A DNA stretch of 64,000 nt from Brevundimonas sp. PAMC22021 (GCF_019443405.1 NZ_CP080376.1:2294001-2358000), one strand, 5' to 3'. Positions 17,587 to 26,890 are shown, counted from the first letter of the stretch. Numbers and translations: made by a program. The notes: generated by a model from the sequence alone, not told the origin.

Positions 17587-18260
17587 CAACCGGCGCCCTC
17601 TTCCTGTTCAGCCGCGCCGGGCGGCAGGATCACCGGAAACGCCAGTTGAATGCGCACCTTGCCAGCCGCCGGCTGGACGCCGAGCGCCCCTACCGGTTGA
17701 ACCTGAAACGGCGTCTGCGGGGTGATCTCATAGTTGAAACCGACGACGCGGAAGCCTTCAGGCCAGGCCGAGACCCGATCCATGAAGGCGAAGGTCGGGC
17801 TCCAGCGCAGGTCCGCCTGCACCTCCGCGCCCAGCCACTGGGTCGGACCGATGGCCTCGACCTCGCTGTCGGTGGTGATCGAGGTGTTGGTCAGGCCCGC
17901 GCCGGCCGCCGCCCTGGCGAGTTGCTGCTCGATGCGCACCTGAGCGACAGCAATGTTCGTGGCTTCGAAGCCCCAGGTCTGCATGTCCTCGATCGCCGTA
18001 TCGTCCGATGCGGCCGCTTCCACCCGACGAGCCGTAGTCGCCGCCAGCCGCGCGCTGGCGCGCGCCGACAGCGCATCGACATAGCGATCCTCCTGGCGAA
18101 TGCGCCAGTCCGCCGCCCCGATCGGCGCATAGACCAGAGCGCCAAGCACCAGCACGGCCAGCAGCACGCGTTCACGCGGGGTGGTGCGTTGCAGCCTCTC
18201 GATCAGCGCGCGGGTCTGCGTCCGAGCGGACGCTCTGAATCCGGCAATGATGTCCTGCAA
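17586..18260 (-). CDS. gspM: GspM-like inner-membrane protein
   Basis: A 224-residue protein with a short cytoplasmic N-terminus, one transmembrane helix (about residues 31-50), a coiled-coil-like periplasmic stretch and a small alpha/beta C-terminal domain, which is the GspM layout. GspM pairs with GspL to connect GspE to the platform. A TTG at 18260 is the only sensible start: no ATG occurs before the membrane segment. It is the first gene of the gspM-gspC-gspD block and diverges from gspG across 94 bases. GspM sequences are poorly conserved, so the call depends on topology and on the neighbours. Confidence 0.75.
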   Translation of the reverse strand: MQDIIAGFRASARTQTRALIERLQRTTPRERVLLAVLVLGALVYAPIGAADWRIRQEDRYVDALSARASARLAATTARRVEAAASDDTAIEDMQTWGFEATNIAVAQVRIEQQLARAAAGAGLTNTSITTDSEVEAIGPTQWLGAEVQADLRWSPTFAFMDRVSAWPEGFRVVGFNYEITPQTPFQVQPVGALGVQPAAGKVRIQLAFPVILPPGAAEQEEGAG

Positions 18261-18354
18261 TCTGGCCCCGCCACGTCCTGAGCGCGCGCTCGTTCACAAT
18301 CGACGCGCACGCATCCTTCCGCTATAGCAGCCCGCGGGCTGTGGTAATAGCTCC

Positions 18355-18867
18355 ATGGTTACAAGGGCGTCCGCTTTGTCCAATCGCATATTGAACCGTT
18401 TCCGCCGCTCCTTGCGCCGCGAGGTCGCCGAGCGAGAGGGCTTCAGCCTGCTCGAGATCCTGGTGGTCCTCGCCATCATCGCCATGCTGGCCGCCGTGGT
18501 CGGTCCGCGGCTTTTCGCCCAGTTGGACCGGTCCAAGACCACCACCGCGCGCCTGCAGATCCGCTCGATCGAAGCGGCCCTGGAAACCATGCGCCTGGAC
18601 ATCGGCCGGCTGCCGAGCCAACAGGAAGGCCTGGCCTTGCTGATGCAGGGCGATCCCGAGCAGGTGGCGGGCTGGTCGGGCCCCTATCTGGACAAGGCTC
18701 TGCCGTCCGACCCCTGGAACCGGCCCTACATCTATGCGCCGCCGAGCGCCGAGGCGGACGGCACGCCGGGCGCGCCCGAGAACCGCGCCAGTGTCGCGAG
18801 CTACGGCGCGGACGGTCAGGAAGGCGGCCAGGGCGCCAATGCCGACATCACCTCCGACCAACGCTAG
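18355..18867 (+). CDS. gspG: Major pseudopilin GspG
   Basis: GspG forms the body of the pseudopilus. The 170-residue precursor has a longer than usual basic leader; cleavage falls between Gly29 and Phe30 (EREG / FSLLEILVVLAIIAM) with Glu at +5. The mature protein has the GspG pattern GRLPSQQEGLALL and the LPSDPWNRPYIY strand, with the calcium-loop region at ADGTPGAPENRASVASYGADG. The start at 18355 is the first ATG and has no strong ribosome site. It overlaps gspH by 29 bases. Confidence 0.95.
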   Translation: MVTRASALSNRILNRFRRSLRREVAEREGFSLLEILVVLAIIAMLAAVVGPRLFAQLDRSKTTTARLQIRSIEAALETMRLDIGRLPSQQEGLALLMQGDPEQVAGWSGPYLDKALPSDPWNRPYIYAPPSAEADGTPGAPENRASVASYGADGQEGGQGANADITSDQR

Positions 18868-19339
18868 GATCGCCCGCCGGGGCTTTTCGCTGATCGAAAT
18901 CCTGGTGGTGCTGGCGATCTTCGCCATGAGCGCTGCGGTGATCATGCCCAGCACCTCGCGCATGCTGGATCAGGCGAGCTCGCACGCGGTGTTCTTCGAG
19001 TTCCAGAAGCAGATTTCGGACTTTCGCCGGGAGGCGAACCGCACCGGCGTCGCCCTGCGCGTCGCCGACCCCGAGGCGGCGCTGGCGACCAACCGGGTCG
19101 GGGCCGGATCGCTTGAGCCGGAGACCGACGCATCACGCACCGTCACCCTGCGCTCGCCTTGGCGCTACACCCTGGCGCCGGCGCTGGACATCGAGGCGGG
19201 CGGCGCCTGTTCGGCGGCCACGGCGAACCTGATCAACGGCGATCGAGTGGTGATGACGCTGAGAACGGCTGAGGGCGACTGCCGCTTCATCCGCTTGCAG
19301 ACAGGGGCGGCGCCGCCTCGCGCGTCTTCATCTCAATGA
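18839..19339 (+). CDS. gspH: Minor pseudopilin GspH
   Basis: A 166-residue pseudopilin that follows gspG directly, overlapping it by 29 bases. The leader MPTSPPTNARIARRG is cleaved before FSLIEILVVLAIFAM, with Glu at +5. The rest, with a paired cysteine arrangement (GGACSA and GDCRF), suits a GspH-type beta-rich domain with a possible disulfide. Its 3' end overlaps the convergent gspL by 53 bases, so the last 17 codons are coding on both strands. Confidence 0.88.
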   Translation: MPTSPPTNARIARRGFSLIEILVVLAIFAMSAAVIMPSTSRMLDQASSHAVFFEFQKQISDFRREANRTGVALRVADPEAALATNRVGAGSLEPETDASRTVTLRSPWRYTLAPALDIEAGGACSAATANLINGDRVVMTLRTAEGDCRFIRLQTGAAPPRASSSQ

Positions 19340-20363
19340 CCAGGCGCTGGTTCGGCGCGTCGGTGCGCGGCCGTATGTCGTAGAAGTAGCCGGACTCTTC
19401 GAAGTCCGCGATCAGGCTGTCCGCTAGGGACACCGCGCTGTACGGAAGCGTCAGAGTGAGCGCCTGCCCCTCCGCCTCGAGCGCCGTCGGCGTCAGATCA
19501 TGAAAGGCGACAATGCCGATCGCGGCGCCGGCGGCGCTGAGAGGATTGGTCTGCGCCTCGATTTCCGCATAGGCGGCCAGCTTGCGACGATCGCCTTCCA
19601 ATCCGCCCATACTCGCTGCGCGCGGCGTCGCCGCCTGGATTTCTGCGGTTTCCTTCTCGATCTGCTCGCTGTCGGATGACAGGCGCATGCCTTGCCCGAC
19701 AAGGAACAGACTTGTTCCGATCGCCGCCAGCGCGACCACGGCGGCGCCCGCGCCCAGAAGCTGCTCGCGAGTGAAATCCGACGCGGCGACGGCGAACACC
19801 GGTGCGTTGAATGCGATCGGCAGGGGCTGGGGAGCCGGCGGCGTTTCCGGCGCATCCTCGGCGCCGCGCTGCAAGCGGGTGAACGCGGCCCACGCCGGGA
19901 CATCGAAGCGTTCGCGCCGCCAGGCCGAGGCGACCAGTCTCCCCTCGCGCCAGAGCTGCGCCTCGAAGCCCTGTTCCAGGCGCACGATGCGCCAGCCGAC
20001 GCCCGCGGGCTGCGCCAGGGTTTCCGGCCGGACCACCAGCTTGGCGGCCCCGTGCCGCGCCTGAACAAGCGCATCCACACGCTCGGCGTCCCACCACCAG
20101 ATGCCGAAGTCGCCGCCGCTCTTCACCATGGTGGAGGCGCTGACCAGATAGGGCGAGCCGGTGCGCGCGTGCAGGCGCGCCGCCTGGGCGCGCCGCCCCC
20201 GCGGCAGGTTGGCGGCTTCAAACAGGCTGAACGTCGCCAGGTCGCGCGCCAGCAGAACAACAGGCGGCCGAAGCCGGCCGCTTGGACCGCCGGCGTGAAC
20301 GGTGGTCCAGCGCCCATCGGCGGACAGCCGCTCAACGCGGGGCGTAAGGAAATCGAACTGCAT
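19287..20363 (-). CDS. gspL: GspL-like platform protein
   Basis: GspL recruits GspE to the membrane. The 358-residue product has an N-terminal cytoplasmic actin-like region, one transmembrane helix (about residues 208-228, LLGAGAAVVALAAIGTSLFL), a coiled coil and a C-terminal periplasmic ferredoxin-like domain ending in a beta strand (RLVIEMKTRE). It is the last gene of the gspJ-gspK-gspL block and overlaps gspK by 32 bases. The family is weakly conserved, but topology, length and position agree. Confidence 0.82.
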   Translation of the reverse strand: MQFDFLTPRVERLSADGRWTTVHAGGPSGRLRPPVVLLARDLATFSLFEAANLPRGRRAQAARLHARTGSPYLVSASTMVKSGGDFGIWWWDAERVDALVQARHGAAKLVVRPETLAQPAGVGWRIVRLEQGFEAQLWREGRLVASAWRRERFDVPAWAAFTRLQRGAEDAPETPPAPQPLPIAFNAPVFAVAASDFTREQLLGAGAAVVALAAIGTSLFLVGQGMRLSSDSEQIEKETAEIQAATPRAASMGGLEGDRRKLAAYAEIEAQTNPLSAAGAAIGIVAFHDLTPTALEAEGQALTLTLPYSAVSLADSLIADFEESGYFYDIRPRTDAPNQRLVIEMKTREAAPPLSASG

Positions 20364-21357
20364 TGGACAAATCAGCCACGGCTCGCCCCGGAGCCTCTCT
20401 CAACTCAGTCTGGTCGATCCACACCGGCCGCTCAAGCCCGGATGGTGTAAGGGTAATACGGGCGCGGTACACCCACGCGGACCGGCTGTCGGCCAGCGTC
20501 AGGAGCACCCGACCGGATGGGTAGGTGTAGAACCCCTCTCCGCTGGTGTCCGGCAGGCCCGTGGCGGCGGCGAAGGCGGAAAAGGACTGAAAGGGCTGCT
20601 GTTCTCTCGCACGGATCGCCGCTTCCGCCTGAGCAGGCGTTGCGCCGTAGAGAATGTGCAGCGCCTGCGCCGAGGCCGTGTTCACATTCTCGCTCGGGGA
20701 CGTGGGATCCATCGCCAGGTCGGACCGAAGGCGTCGCCACGCATCCGGCTTCACCCGTCCACGCAAGCCCAGCAACGACAGCCATTCGTCCGGCCGACGC
20801 ATGACTCGGTTGGCCGGGCCGCCTGCGCCATAACTGCTGGCCTCCGCCCCATTCGGCAGTTCCAGATCGTCCTGGTCGATGTAGTCGCGATAGAGCGGGA
20901 TCAACGTCCGCGTTGATCGCTCGTCGACGCCCAGCGCCTCGCCGAGCCGCTGGTGGCCGGCGTCAGTCAGATAGGGGATGTTGATCATGCCCGCCTGATC
21001 GCGCAGCGTGATCAACAAATCCTCGCCGTCGGCCTGGTAGCCTCGCCCGTCCAGTCGCACGGGTTCGCCGGAGGTATCGGACAAGCCCAGGAACATGTCG
21101 TCGTAAATCCGCGGCGCACCGGTGTTGAAGCCCGTCGGCGCCGTCGGCTCTGTCGCGGCCATGTAGGCGATCATCGCCTCGGCGGTCATTGCTCGCGTCA
21201 TGAAGCGCATGCGAGCACGCGCCGAAGCCGCTTCGGCCGTCAGACTGCTCAGCGCCGTCATCGCCACCAGAAAGATCAGGGTGACCACGCCGGTGACCGC
21301 CAGAACGGCCGGCAGGGCGAAGCCGAGCCTCTCCGGCGCGCGGCTAGAACGGATCAT
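20332..21357 (-). CDS. gspK: Minor pseudopilin GspK
   Basis: GspK is the large pseudopilin at the pseudopilus tip. The 341-residue precursor has a leader cleaved after Gly12, before FALPAVLAVTGVV, and lacks the Glu at +5, which is characteristic of GspK. The large alpha-domain includes NINTASAQ-like NVNTASAQALHILYG and FQSFSAFAAATGLP motifs with the helix-hairpin-helix look of the family. The ATG at 21357 overlaps the end of gspJ by 14 bases. Length is normal for the family. Confidence 0.92.
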   Translation of the reverse strand: MIRSSRAPERLGFALPAVLAVTGVVTLIFLVAMTALSSLTAEAASARARMRFMTRAMTAEAMIAYMAATEPTAPTGFNTGAPRIYDDMFLGLSDTSGEPVRLDGRGYQADGEDLLITLRDQAGMINIPYLTDAGHQRLGEALGVDERSTRTLIPLYRDYIDQDDLELPNGAEASSYGAGGPANRVMRRPDEWLSLLGLRGRVKPDAWRRLRSDLAMDPTSPSENVNTASAQALHILYGATPAQAEAAIRAREQQPFQSFSAFAAATGLPDTSGEGFYTYPSGRVLLTLADSRSAWVYRARITLTPSGLERPVWIDQTELREAPGRAVADLSNAVRFPYAPR

Positions 21358-21967
21358 CAAACCGGATCCAGCTCTCGGGTCGGCCAGACCCGGCGGCGTC
21401 CAGCACGTCGATCGCGCCGCCCTGAAAGCGCACAAACAGTCGCACGGAGCGCATCTGCCCGTCGTTGAAGGCGCCGGTTCGTTCGGCCGGCTCGAACCCG
21501 TCGGACCAGGTCACCCCGTCTGTCGAATAGGACAGCCGGGCGGAGGGATCGCTGGTCGTGATCAACGTCGCCGTTCGGCCGTCGATCTCGCAGCTCAGCA
21601 CGCCCTGTCCATTCTGACGCTGCACTGAAAGGGTCATCCGGCCAGCCCAGCCGACGGGTGCGCACTGTGTCGCACGCTCGGTCACCACATCGACCTCCAG
21701 GCGATCCGCTCGCGCAAGGACGGGACGATCAATGACGGCGTTGAACGTCTCCGGCGGGCGCAGGGCGATGCTGCGGATCAGGCTGCGCGCATCGCTGATC
21801 GAGACATCAAGGTCAGCGGCCGACATCGCGCGCCGACCCAGGCTGAAGCCTGTATCGCCGGCCTTGACCCCGATGGAGAAGATAATGGCCAACGCCATTC
21901 CGCCGATGGCCAACACCACCAGCGCCTCGATCAACGAGAACCCAGGCCGCGCGCTTCGCTCGTGCAT
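21344..21967 (-). CDS. gspJ: Minor pseudopilin GspJ
   Basis: A 207-residue pseudopilin. The leader MHERSARPG is followed by FSLIEALVVLAIGGM with Glu at +5. The size and the following beta-rich domain (LRPPETFNAVIDRP to DGVTWSDGFEP) fit GspJ, which with GspI and GspK forms the tip complex. It leads the gspJ-gspK-gspL block and diverges from the cell-wall hydrolase across 107 bases. A cysteine pair (QCAPVG, LSCEID) may form a disulfide. Confidence 0.85.
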   Translation of the reverse strand: MHERSARPGFSLIEALVVLAIGGMALAIIFSIGVKAGDTGFSLGRRAMSAADLDVSISDARSLIRSIALRPPETFNAVIDRPVLARADRLEVDVVTERATQCAPVGWAGRMTLSVQRQNGQGVLSCEIDGRTATLITTSDPSARLSYSTDGVTWSDGFEPAERTGAFNDGQMRSVRLFVRFQGGAIDVLDAAGSGRPESWIRFDDPF

Positions 21968-22074
21968 CCGGCGCTAGTAGTCCGTTCAGCACTCCGCGCC
22001 AATGCTATCGCTGCGGCCACGCTTGCCAATATGGCGGCATTTGGTATCTCGCAGGGGAAATCGGGGACGCGGGG

Positions 22075-23067
22075 ATGCGGGCGACCACCTCAGTCATGTT
22101 TGCCGGCGGCTTGGCGCTCGTCCTGTGGGGCGGGGTGAGCGGCGGCGCCTTGCTGGCCCGCGCCGAGCCGGGGCCGGCGAAAGCGCCGACAAAGGTCGAG
22201 CAACCTCTTGTCGCGCCGATCCCGACGGATGCGGATCGACGCGCCGAACTCAACGCCCGCATGCAGGCGATGCTGGCCCAGGGCAAGGGCGGGCGCCTGA
22301 AGGACGCCCCGCCACCGTCTCGCGCCGGATCAGCGCCGCGCACCGTAAGTTCCGTCAGACCAGTCCGAGCGTCCACAAGTTCTGGAGCCGCCATCCGTTC
22401 GGCGGTTCTGCCCCTCAACGAACCGGCATCCAGCATTGTTCCGCCGGCCTACGATCCCAGCCGGGCGCCTGTTGTAAGCGGCCGGGGCTACACGCCGCCG
22501 CGCCTGGACCTCAAGCGGATGCCGATCGTGCCGACCAACCCGGTCGAGTGCCTGACTCAGGCCATCTACTATGAAGCCCGCAACGAGAGCGAAGAGGGGC
22601 AGGCTGCCGTCGCCGAGGTGGTGCTGAACCGCGCGCACAGCGGCCGCTATCCTCGGGACGTCTGTCAGGTCGTGTATCAGCGCAACACCCGCACCTGCCA
22701 GTTCACCTTCACCTGCGACGGTTCGATCGGGCGTTCGTCTATCAACATGACGGCGTGGTCGCGCGCCGAGCGCATTGCGCGCGGCGTCTATGCGGGAGAG
22801 TCGAAGTCGCTGCTGCCGCGCAGCTCGGTCAACTACCACGCCAACTACGTCCGCCCCACCTGGTCGCGCAGGCTGGCCCGCGTCCGTCAGATCGGCGCGC
22901 ACATCTTCTACGGCTCGCCGATGAACGGCGGCGTGACGCCCGGGGCGGCGCCCTCGCCGCCGCCCCGCAGCCTGCTGTTCGTCAAGAACGACGCCATTGA
23001 GCGGGCCTATGCTCTGCTGACCGGACGATCCGCTTCATCCTCGGATCTGGCGAAAAACGTCTCATAA
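22075..23067 (+). CDS. Exported cell-wall hydrolase, SleB/Hydrolase_2 type
   Basis: A 330-residue exported protein. An N-terminal hydrophobic signal or anchor (about residues 7-29) precedes a Pro/Ala-rich linker and a Hydrolase_2 domain from about residue 155. Family motifs are CLTQAIYYEARNES (the catalytic Glu region), GQAAVAEVVLNR, VCQVVYQ and CQFTFTCDG. SleB-type enzymes cut peptidoglycan, probably as lytic transglycosylases. Standing between the T2SS and the polysaccharide genes, it may open the wall for assembly of these large machines, but that is inference. Its last 61 bases overlap the convergent giant glycosyltransferase. Confidence 0.85.
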   Translation: MRATTSVMFAGGLALVLWGGVSGGALLARAEPGPAKAPTKVEQPLVAPIPTDADRRAELNARMQAMLAQGKGGRLKDAPPPSRAGSAPRTVSSVRPVRASTSSGAAIRSAVLPLNEPASSIVPPAYDPSRAPVVSGRGYTPPRLDLKRMPIVPTNPVECLTQAIYYEARNESEEGQAAVAEVVLNRAHSGRYPRDVCQVVYQRNTRTCQFTFTCDGSIGRSSINMTAWSRAERIARGVYAGESKSLLPRSSVNYHANYVRPTWSRRLARVRQIGAHIFYGSPMNGGVTPGAAPSPPPRSLLFVKNDAIERAYALLTGRSASSSDLAKNVS

Positions 23068-26000
23068 ACGCCGGTGAGGGTTTGGGCCTGCTCACGAGAC
23101 GACCAGACCGCGGGGTTACGCGGCGCCGGCGCCAAATACCGCTCTGGATCGTCGTTGATGGCCTGCAAGACATCGGCCAGGCCCTGCGGCGATGAGACGT
23201 CGATCACGAAACCGTCCACGCCCGGTCGAACGTCCTCGCCGATGGCTCCGCGATCGCTGGTGACGACCCACACGCCCGCCGCGTTCGCCTCGCGCGTGAC
23301 AAGCCCAAAACTTTCCGTACAGGCCGACGGCGCCAGGAGCACGTCGATTCCGGCGTAAAGGTCGGAAATCTCGCCCTGAGGAACACGCCCGGCCAGTCGC
23401 ACCGGCGTCTTGCCCCAGACATCGTCGGTAAACTGATGTTGGGATCGTCCATGGGACAGGGCCAGAAGCTCCAGCCGATCGTAGGCGCCCTGCCGGAGAA
23501 CAGATTCCACAAGGTCAAAGCCCTTGTGTGGGGATGTGTCGCCGATGTGAGCCAACCGCACCCGTCCGCTTTCGGACGGTCGTCTGGCGAGGATGGGCAG
23601 ATCGGACAAGCCGTTGCTCAGCGCCTCCGCCTGATCAAAGCCCGCCTCTCGATACAGTTCGGCGAAGCGGCGCGACGGAGCGAATATCCTGCGGGCGCCG
23701 TCCAAGGCCTGACGTAGATGTCCAAGGCGATGCAGCGTCTGTGTCAGCGTCACTGGGGCGCGCGATCCAAGACGGAGTTCGTCCCCCGGGGTCCGCATCC
23801 TCGCCTGTTCGTCGAACAGGAACTGGTAGTCCGACAGCCACCAACCATCATGGACGCTGACGAAGTAGGGCACGCCCTCCTCGGTGCAAACATCCACAAT
23901 GGAGGCGGTCAGTCGCTGGACGCAGTGGAAATGGACCAGGTCGGGCTGGAACGTTGCCAGCACCTGCCTGAACCAGTCAGCCATCTTCTTGTCGACGGGC
24001 TTCCAGTCGAGGTTGTCCTCCAACGGAGGCGCGATCCGGAATATTGGGGCGCCTCGGTAGGAATCGTTGCGAGCGCGATACTCTGGACGTGCGTCGTAGT
24101 CGGTCGCGGCCACGGCGAAATCGAAGGCGCCGGATTGGAGCAGATGCTCCAGGTTGTCCGCCACCACGCGCGTGGCTCCGCCAATCGATTGCGGTGGAAA
24201 GAACACATTGACCAGAAGGATGCGCTTCTTTGCCTCGCCTTCGACAGCGGCGGCCAGCGCGGGCTGCAGAGCCTCTGACAGAGCCTGGGCCGACGCCTCG
24301 ACGCTGTATCGGCTCAGCGCCGCCTGCCGAGCGGCGCTGCCGATTTCAGCACGCAAGGATGCGTTGGTCACCAGCTGCTCCAGCGCCCGCTCCCAGTCTT
24401 GAGGCGTCTCGGCGAGAAGGCCGGTGACGCCGTGCTCGACCACTTCGCGGTAGGTTTCGGTGGCGCTGAGCACCGAGGGAATGGAGAGGATGGCCGCCTC
24501 CAACCACTTGATCTCGCTTTTGCAATCGGCCATCGCGCCTGGCGCGAGCACGGCGAGATTGATGTCGCACTCCGCCAACAGGGCCCAATAGGCGCGAGGA
24601 TCGCGCAAAAGTTCCACCTGGATCACCCGCTCGCCGTAGGCGCTGAAGGCGTCGCCAAGATCCAGGTGGCCGATGATGCAGAGCTCAACCTCGGGATGGC
24701 GGTCCATGACGGCGCGCAGGGCGTCGCCGGCCATGTCATGGAAATCCTGGTTATGCGCCAGCGTCGCCGAGCCATAGACGATGCGAATCCGGCCCGGCGG
24801 CTTCGCCCGAGTGGACAGCGGCGCCTCCAGACCCAGATTGCGCGGATCTAGGCCGTTGCGCAGGACAAAGCTGCGCCGATTGCGCACTTCTCGCTCCATT
24901 CGACGCGCCAGCGGCGTGGTCGAGGCCAGCGCGAAGTCGCAAAGCCGCATCGCCGAACGGTACAGCGTGGTTCCGTAGATCAGGCCTTGATAGACGTCCC
25001 AGCTGATCTGACCCTGGAACGATGCGAAGGGGTCCGGATAGTCAGTCGGGTCGAAGATCAGGTCGTCGATTTCATAATAGGTGGCGACGCCCTGCGATCG
25101 CGCCGACAGAATCGCCTTCACGACGCCGGGGAAGGCGGGCACGCGGTAGAAGAAGGCGGCGCAGGCGTCTGGAAGCGCGGCCAGGAACTCACCGGTGTCC
25201 GTCCAATCGAAGATTTCCGCCTCGTAACCCGCCGCCTCGAGCACATACCGCTTCTGCTCGACCCGGTAATGGGTGCACTGAGGCAGGCTCTGGTTGGCGA
25301 GGATGACGACCTTGCGCTTGCGTCGCGGCAAGGTCGCGGGAAGATCGAGTCCGCGCGACCAGGCGTCCGCCGTCCAAGAAACAACGCCCTCAAGAAGCGC
25401 ATCCCCCTCGGGTCGCTGTTCCGCGGCGTACAACGCCCGCGCCCGAACCGTGGCGTCCTCGAACTTGGCCGAGACAACCTTGTCCAGCATGGCCAGCCAG
25501 GGCTGATCGCCCCCATAGGCGTCCTTGTTGGACAGCAGCATTTCCAGGGCGCCGTCGGAGTCGCTGATCTTGACGGCGCACTCGGCGCCGAGCACGACGG
25601 ACCAAAGGGTTGATCGTCCGCTCCGGTGAAAGCTGCGATAGTGCGACAACGCGGCGCTCGACTGGCCCGCCCGGTGACAGGCGTCTCCCATCGCATGGCT
25701 GACCTCTGGGTCATCGACGCCCAAGGCGACGGCGCGTTCAAGACAGGCCAGCGCCGTGTGCGGATCGCCACGGCTGGAGCGCAGCTTCGCCATGGCCAGC
25801 AGAAACACGCCCGCGCCTTCGGACAGCAAAGGCCATTCGGCAGGCTCCTCCGCGGAAGACGCGATCAGATGCGACAAGGCCGTCCAGCGATTTTGTTCGA
25901 CGGTCTGATCCAACCGGCCGGCTGCATAAGCCTTCCAGACAAGAGCGGCGGGATATTGCGACAGTTCGAGTCCGCTGCGCCTCAGCCATTCGGCGCCATC

Positions 26001-26717
26001 GCCCGGCTCGCCGGTCTCCAGCCCCTTGAAGAGCCAATGCCTGTAAGCCCGCTCGGGAGGCGACGAAGCCAGAAGCGGGTGAATCTCGTGATAGAAGTCC
26101 GGGTCGAACCGGGTCGAAAAGCTGAAGGGCGCGAGCCGTTTGACGCCCTCATCCAGGAAGCGGGCGACGGCGCGCGGACCTTCAATCATCTCGCCGAGCC
26201 AATGGAAGTTCAACAGCGAGAAGGCGCGATCCGAAAATGCGTCCAGCCAGACCCGGCCCGCGACGCCATACGCCTCCAGCATGGCGTCAAGCGAGCGGTG
26301 AATGTCCGGCCGCCCCTCGTGAGCGCGAAAATGCCGACCCACAGCCTGGAGATTGAACGGCTGGTCGTGGAGGTACATGCGCCAGTAAAAGTCGGGATCG
26401 AGTTCGGTGAACCGACGCTTTTCGCCTTTGCCGTGACGAATATAGTGCAGACAAGCCTCCCAGTCGTCGGCGGCTGCGGCCGCGACGTCCGGGTTCAGGC
26501 GTTGATACTCTCCAGCGGAGAACAGCGTGGGCAAATCGACGCCAAGCGGACTGTCCTCGAAACGCGCCTCCGCCGAGGGGCGCCGCCCCTCGAAGCGGCC
26601 GTGGCTGTTGAAGTGCGCCTTCGCATCCGCATCACGAAGCTGTCGAAGGTCGGGGTAACGTCGGCGGTAATAGTCCGCGTCGAACCTCGGGCTGTCGTCC
26701 GTGTTCCTGTGCTTCAC
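23007..26717 (-). CDS. Giant multidomain glycosyltransferase with two GT-B modules
   Basis: The predicted 1236-residue protein has three parts. Residues about 10-230 hold four degenerate repeats of the form FDADYY...PDL...HF...GRFEGR. Residues about 300-440 are TPR-like (DPHTALACLERAVALG, AGQSSAALSHY). Two GT-B transferase modules follow: one from about residue 466 (KVVILANQSLPQCTHYR) and one from about 828 (KRILLVNVFFPPQSIGGATR), the second with SHGRSQHQF and a TESFGLVTREANAAG donor site of the GT4 type. Two sequential glycosyl transfers by one chain are likely. A GTG at 26717 was selected because AAGGAGG lies six bases before it; an upstream ATG has no site. It diverges from rfbC, and rhamnose is a plausible donor sugar. 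Confidence 0.85.
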   Translation of the reverse strand: MKHRNTDDSPRFDADYYRRRYPDLRQLRDADAKAHFNSHGRFEGRRPSAEARFEDSPLGVDLPTLFSAGEYQRLNPDVAAAAADDWEACLHYIRHGKGEKRRFTELDPDFYWRMYLHDQPFNLQAVGRHFRAHEGRPDIHRSLDAMLEAYGVAGRVWLDAFSDRAFSLLNFHWLGEMIEGPRAVARFLDEGVKRLAPFSFSTRFDPDFYHEIHPLLASSPPERAYRHWLFKGLETGEPGDGAEWLRRSGLELSQYPAALVWKAYAAGRLDQTVEQNRWTALSHLIASSAEEPAEWPLLSEGAGVFLLAMAKLRSSRGDPHTALACLERAVALGVDDPEVSHAMGDACHRAGQSSAALSHYRSFHRSGRSTLWSVVLGAECAVKISDSDGALEMLLSNKDAYGGDQPWLAMLDKVVSAKFEDATVRARALYAAEQRPEGDALLEGVVSWTADAWSRGLDLPATLPRRKRKVVILANQSLPQCTHYRVEQKRYVLEAAGYEAEIFDWTDTGEFLAALPDACAAFFYRVPAFPGVVKAILSARSQGVATYYEIDDLIFDPTDYPDPFASFQGQISWDVYQGLIYGTTLYRSAMRLCDFALASTTPLARRMEREVRNRRSFVLRNGLDPRNLGLEAPLSTRAKPPGRIRIVYGSATLAHNQDFHDMAGDALRAVMDRHPEVELCIIGHLDLGDAFSAYGERVIQVELLRDPRAYWALLAECDINLAVLAPGAMADCKSEIKWLEAAILSIPSVLSATETYREVVEHGVTGLLAETPQDWERALEQLVTNASLRAEIGSAARQAALSRYSVEASAQALSEALQPALAAAVEGEAKKRILLVNVFFPPQSIGGATRVVADNLEHLLQSGAFDFAVAATDYDARPEYRARNDSYRGAPIFRIAPPLEDNLDWKPVDKKMADWFRQVLATFQPDLVHFHCVQRLTASIVDVCTEEGVPYFVSVHDGWWLSDYQFLFDEQARMRTPGDELRLGSRAPVTLTQTLHRLGHLRQALDGARRIFAPSRRFAELYREAGFDQAEALSNGLSDLPILARRPSESGRVRLAHIGDTSPHKGFDLVESVLRQGAYDRLELLALSHGRSQHQFTDDVWGKTPVRLAGRVPQGEISDLYAGIDVLLAPSACTESFGLVTREANAAGVWVVTSDRGAIGEDVRPGVDGFVIDVSSPQGLADVLQAINDDPERYLAPAPRNPAVWSSREQAQTLTGVYETFFARSEDEADRPVSRA

Positions 26718-26890
26718 CCAAGCCTCCTTCGCGGTCGCGCGGGTATGGCAAGAAACGTCGTCTTCTCGCAACCTCAGACGCATGATGAGCGGCGCAAACG
26801 CGGGGCATCGCGCAGGACCGGGACGGCGATCGGGTTGTAAACCCCACCCCCCCACGTTAAGCGGAGCGGGTTGAAGAAGGACAGTCCGCC
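26718..26890. promoter_or_regulatory. Divergent intergenic region between the giant GT and rfbC
   Basis: The 173 bases must carry promoters for both the giant glycosyltransferase (leftward) and the rfbCBDA operon (rightward). Both ribosome sites are clear: CCTCCTT (AAGGAGG on the minus strand) at 26723-26729, and AAGGA at 26877-26881 for rfbC. A run of C residues near 26850 is notable. I see no confident promoter hexamers. Confidence 0.4.
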
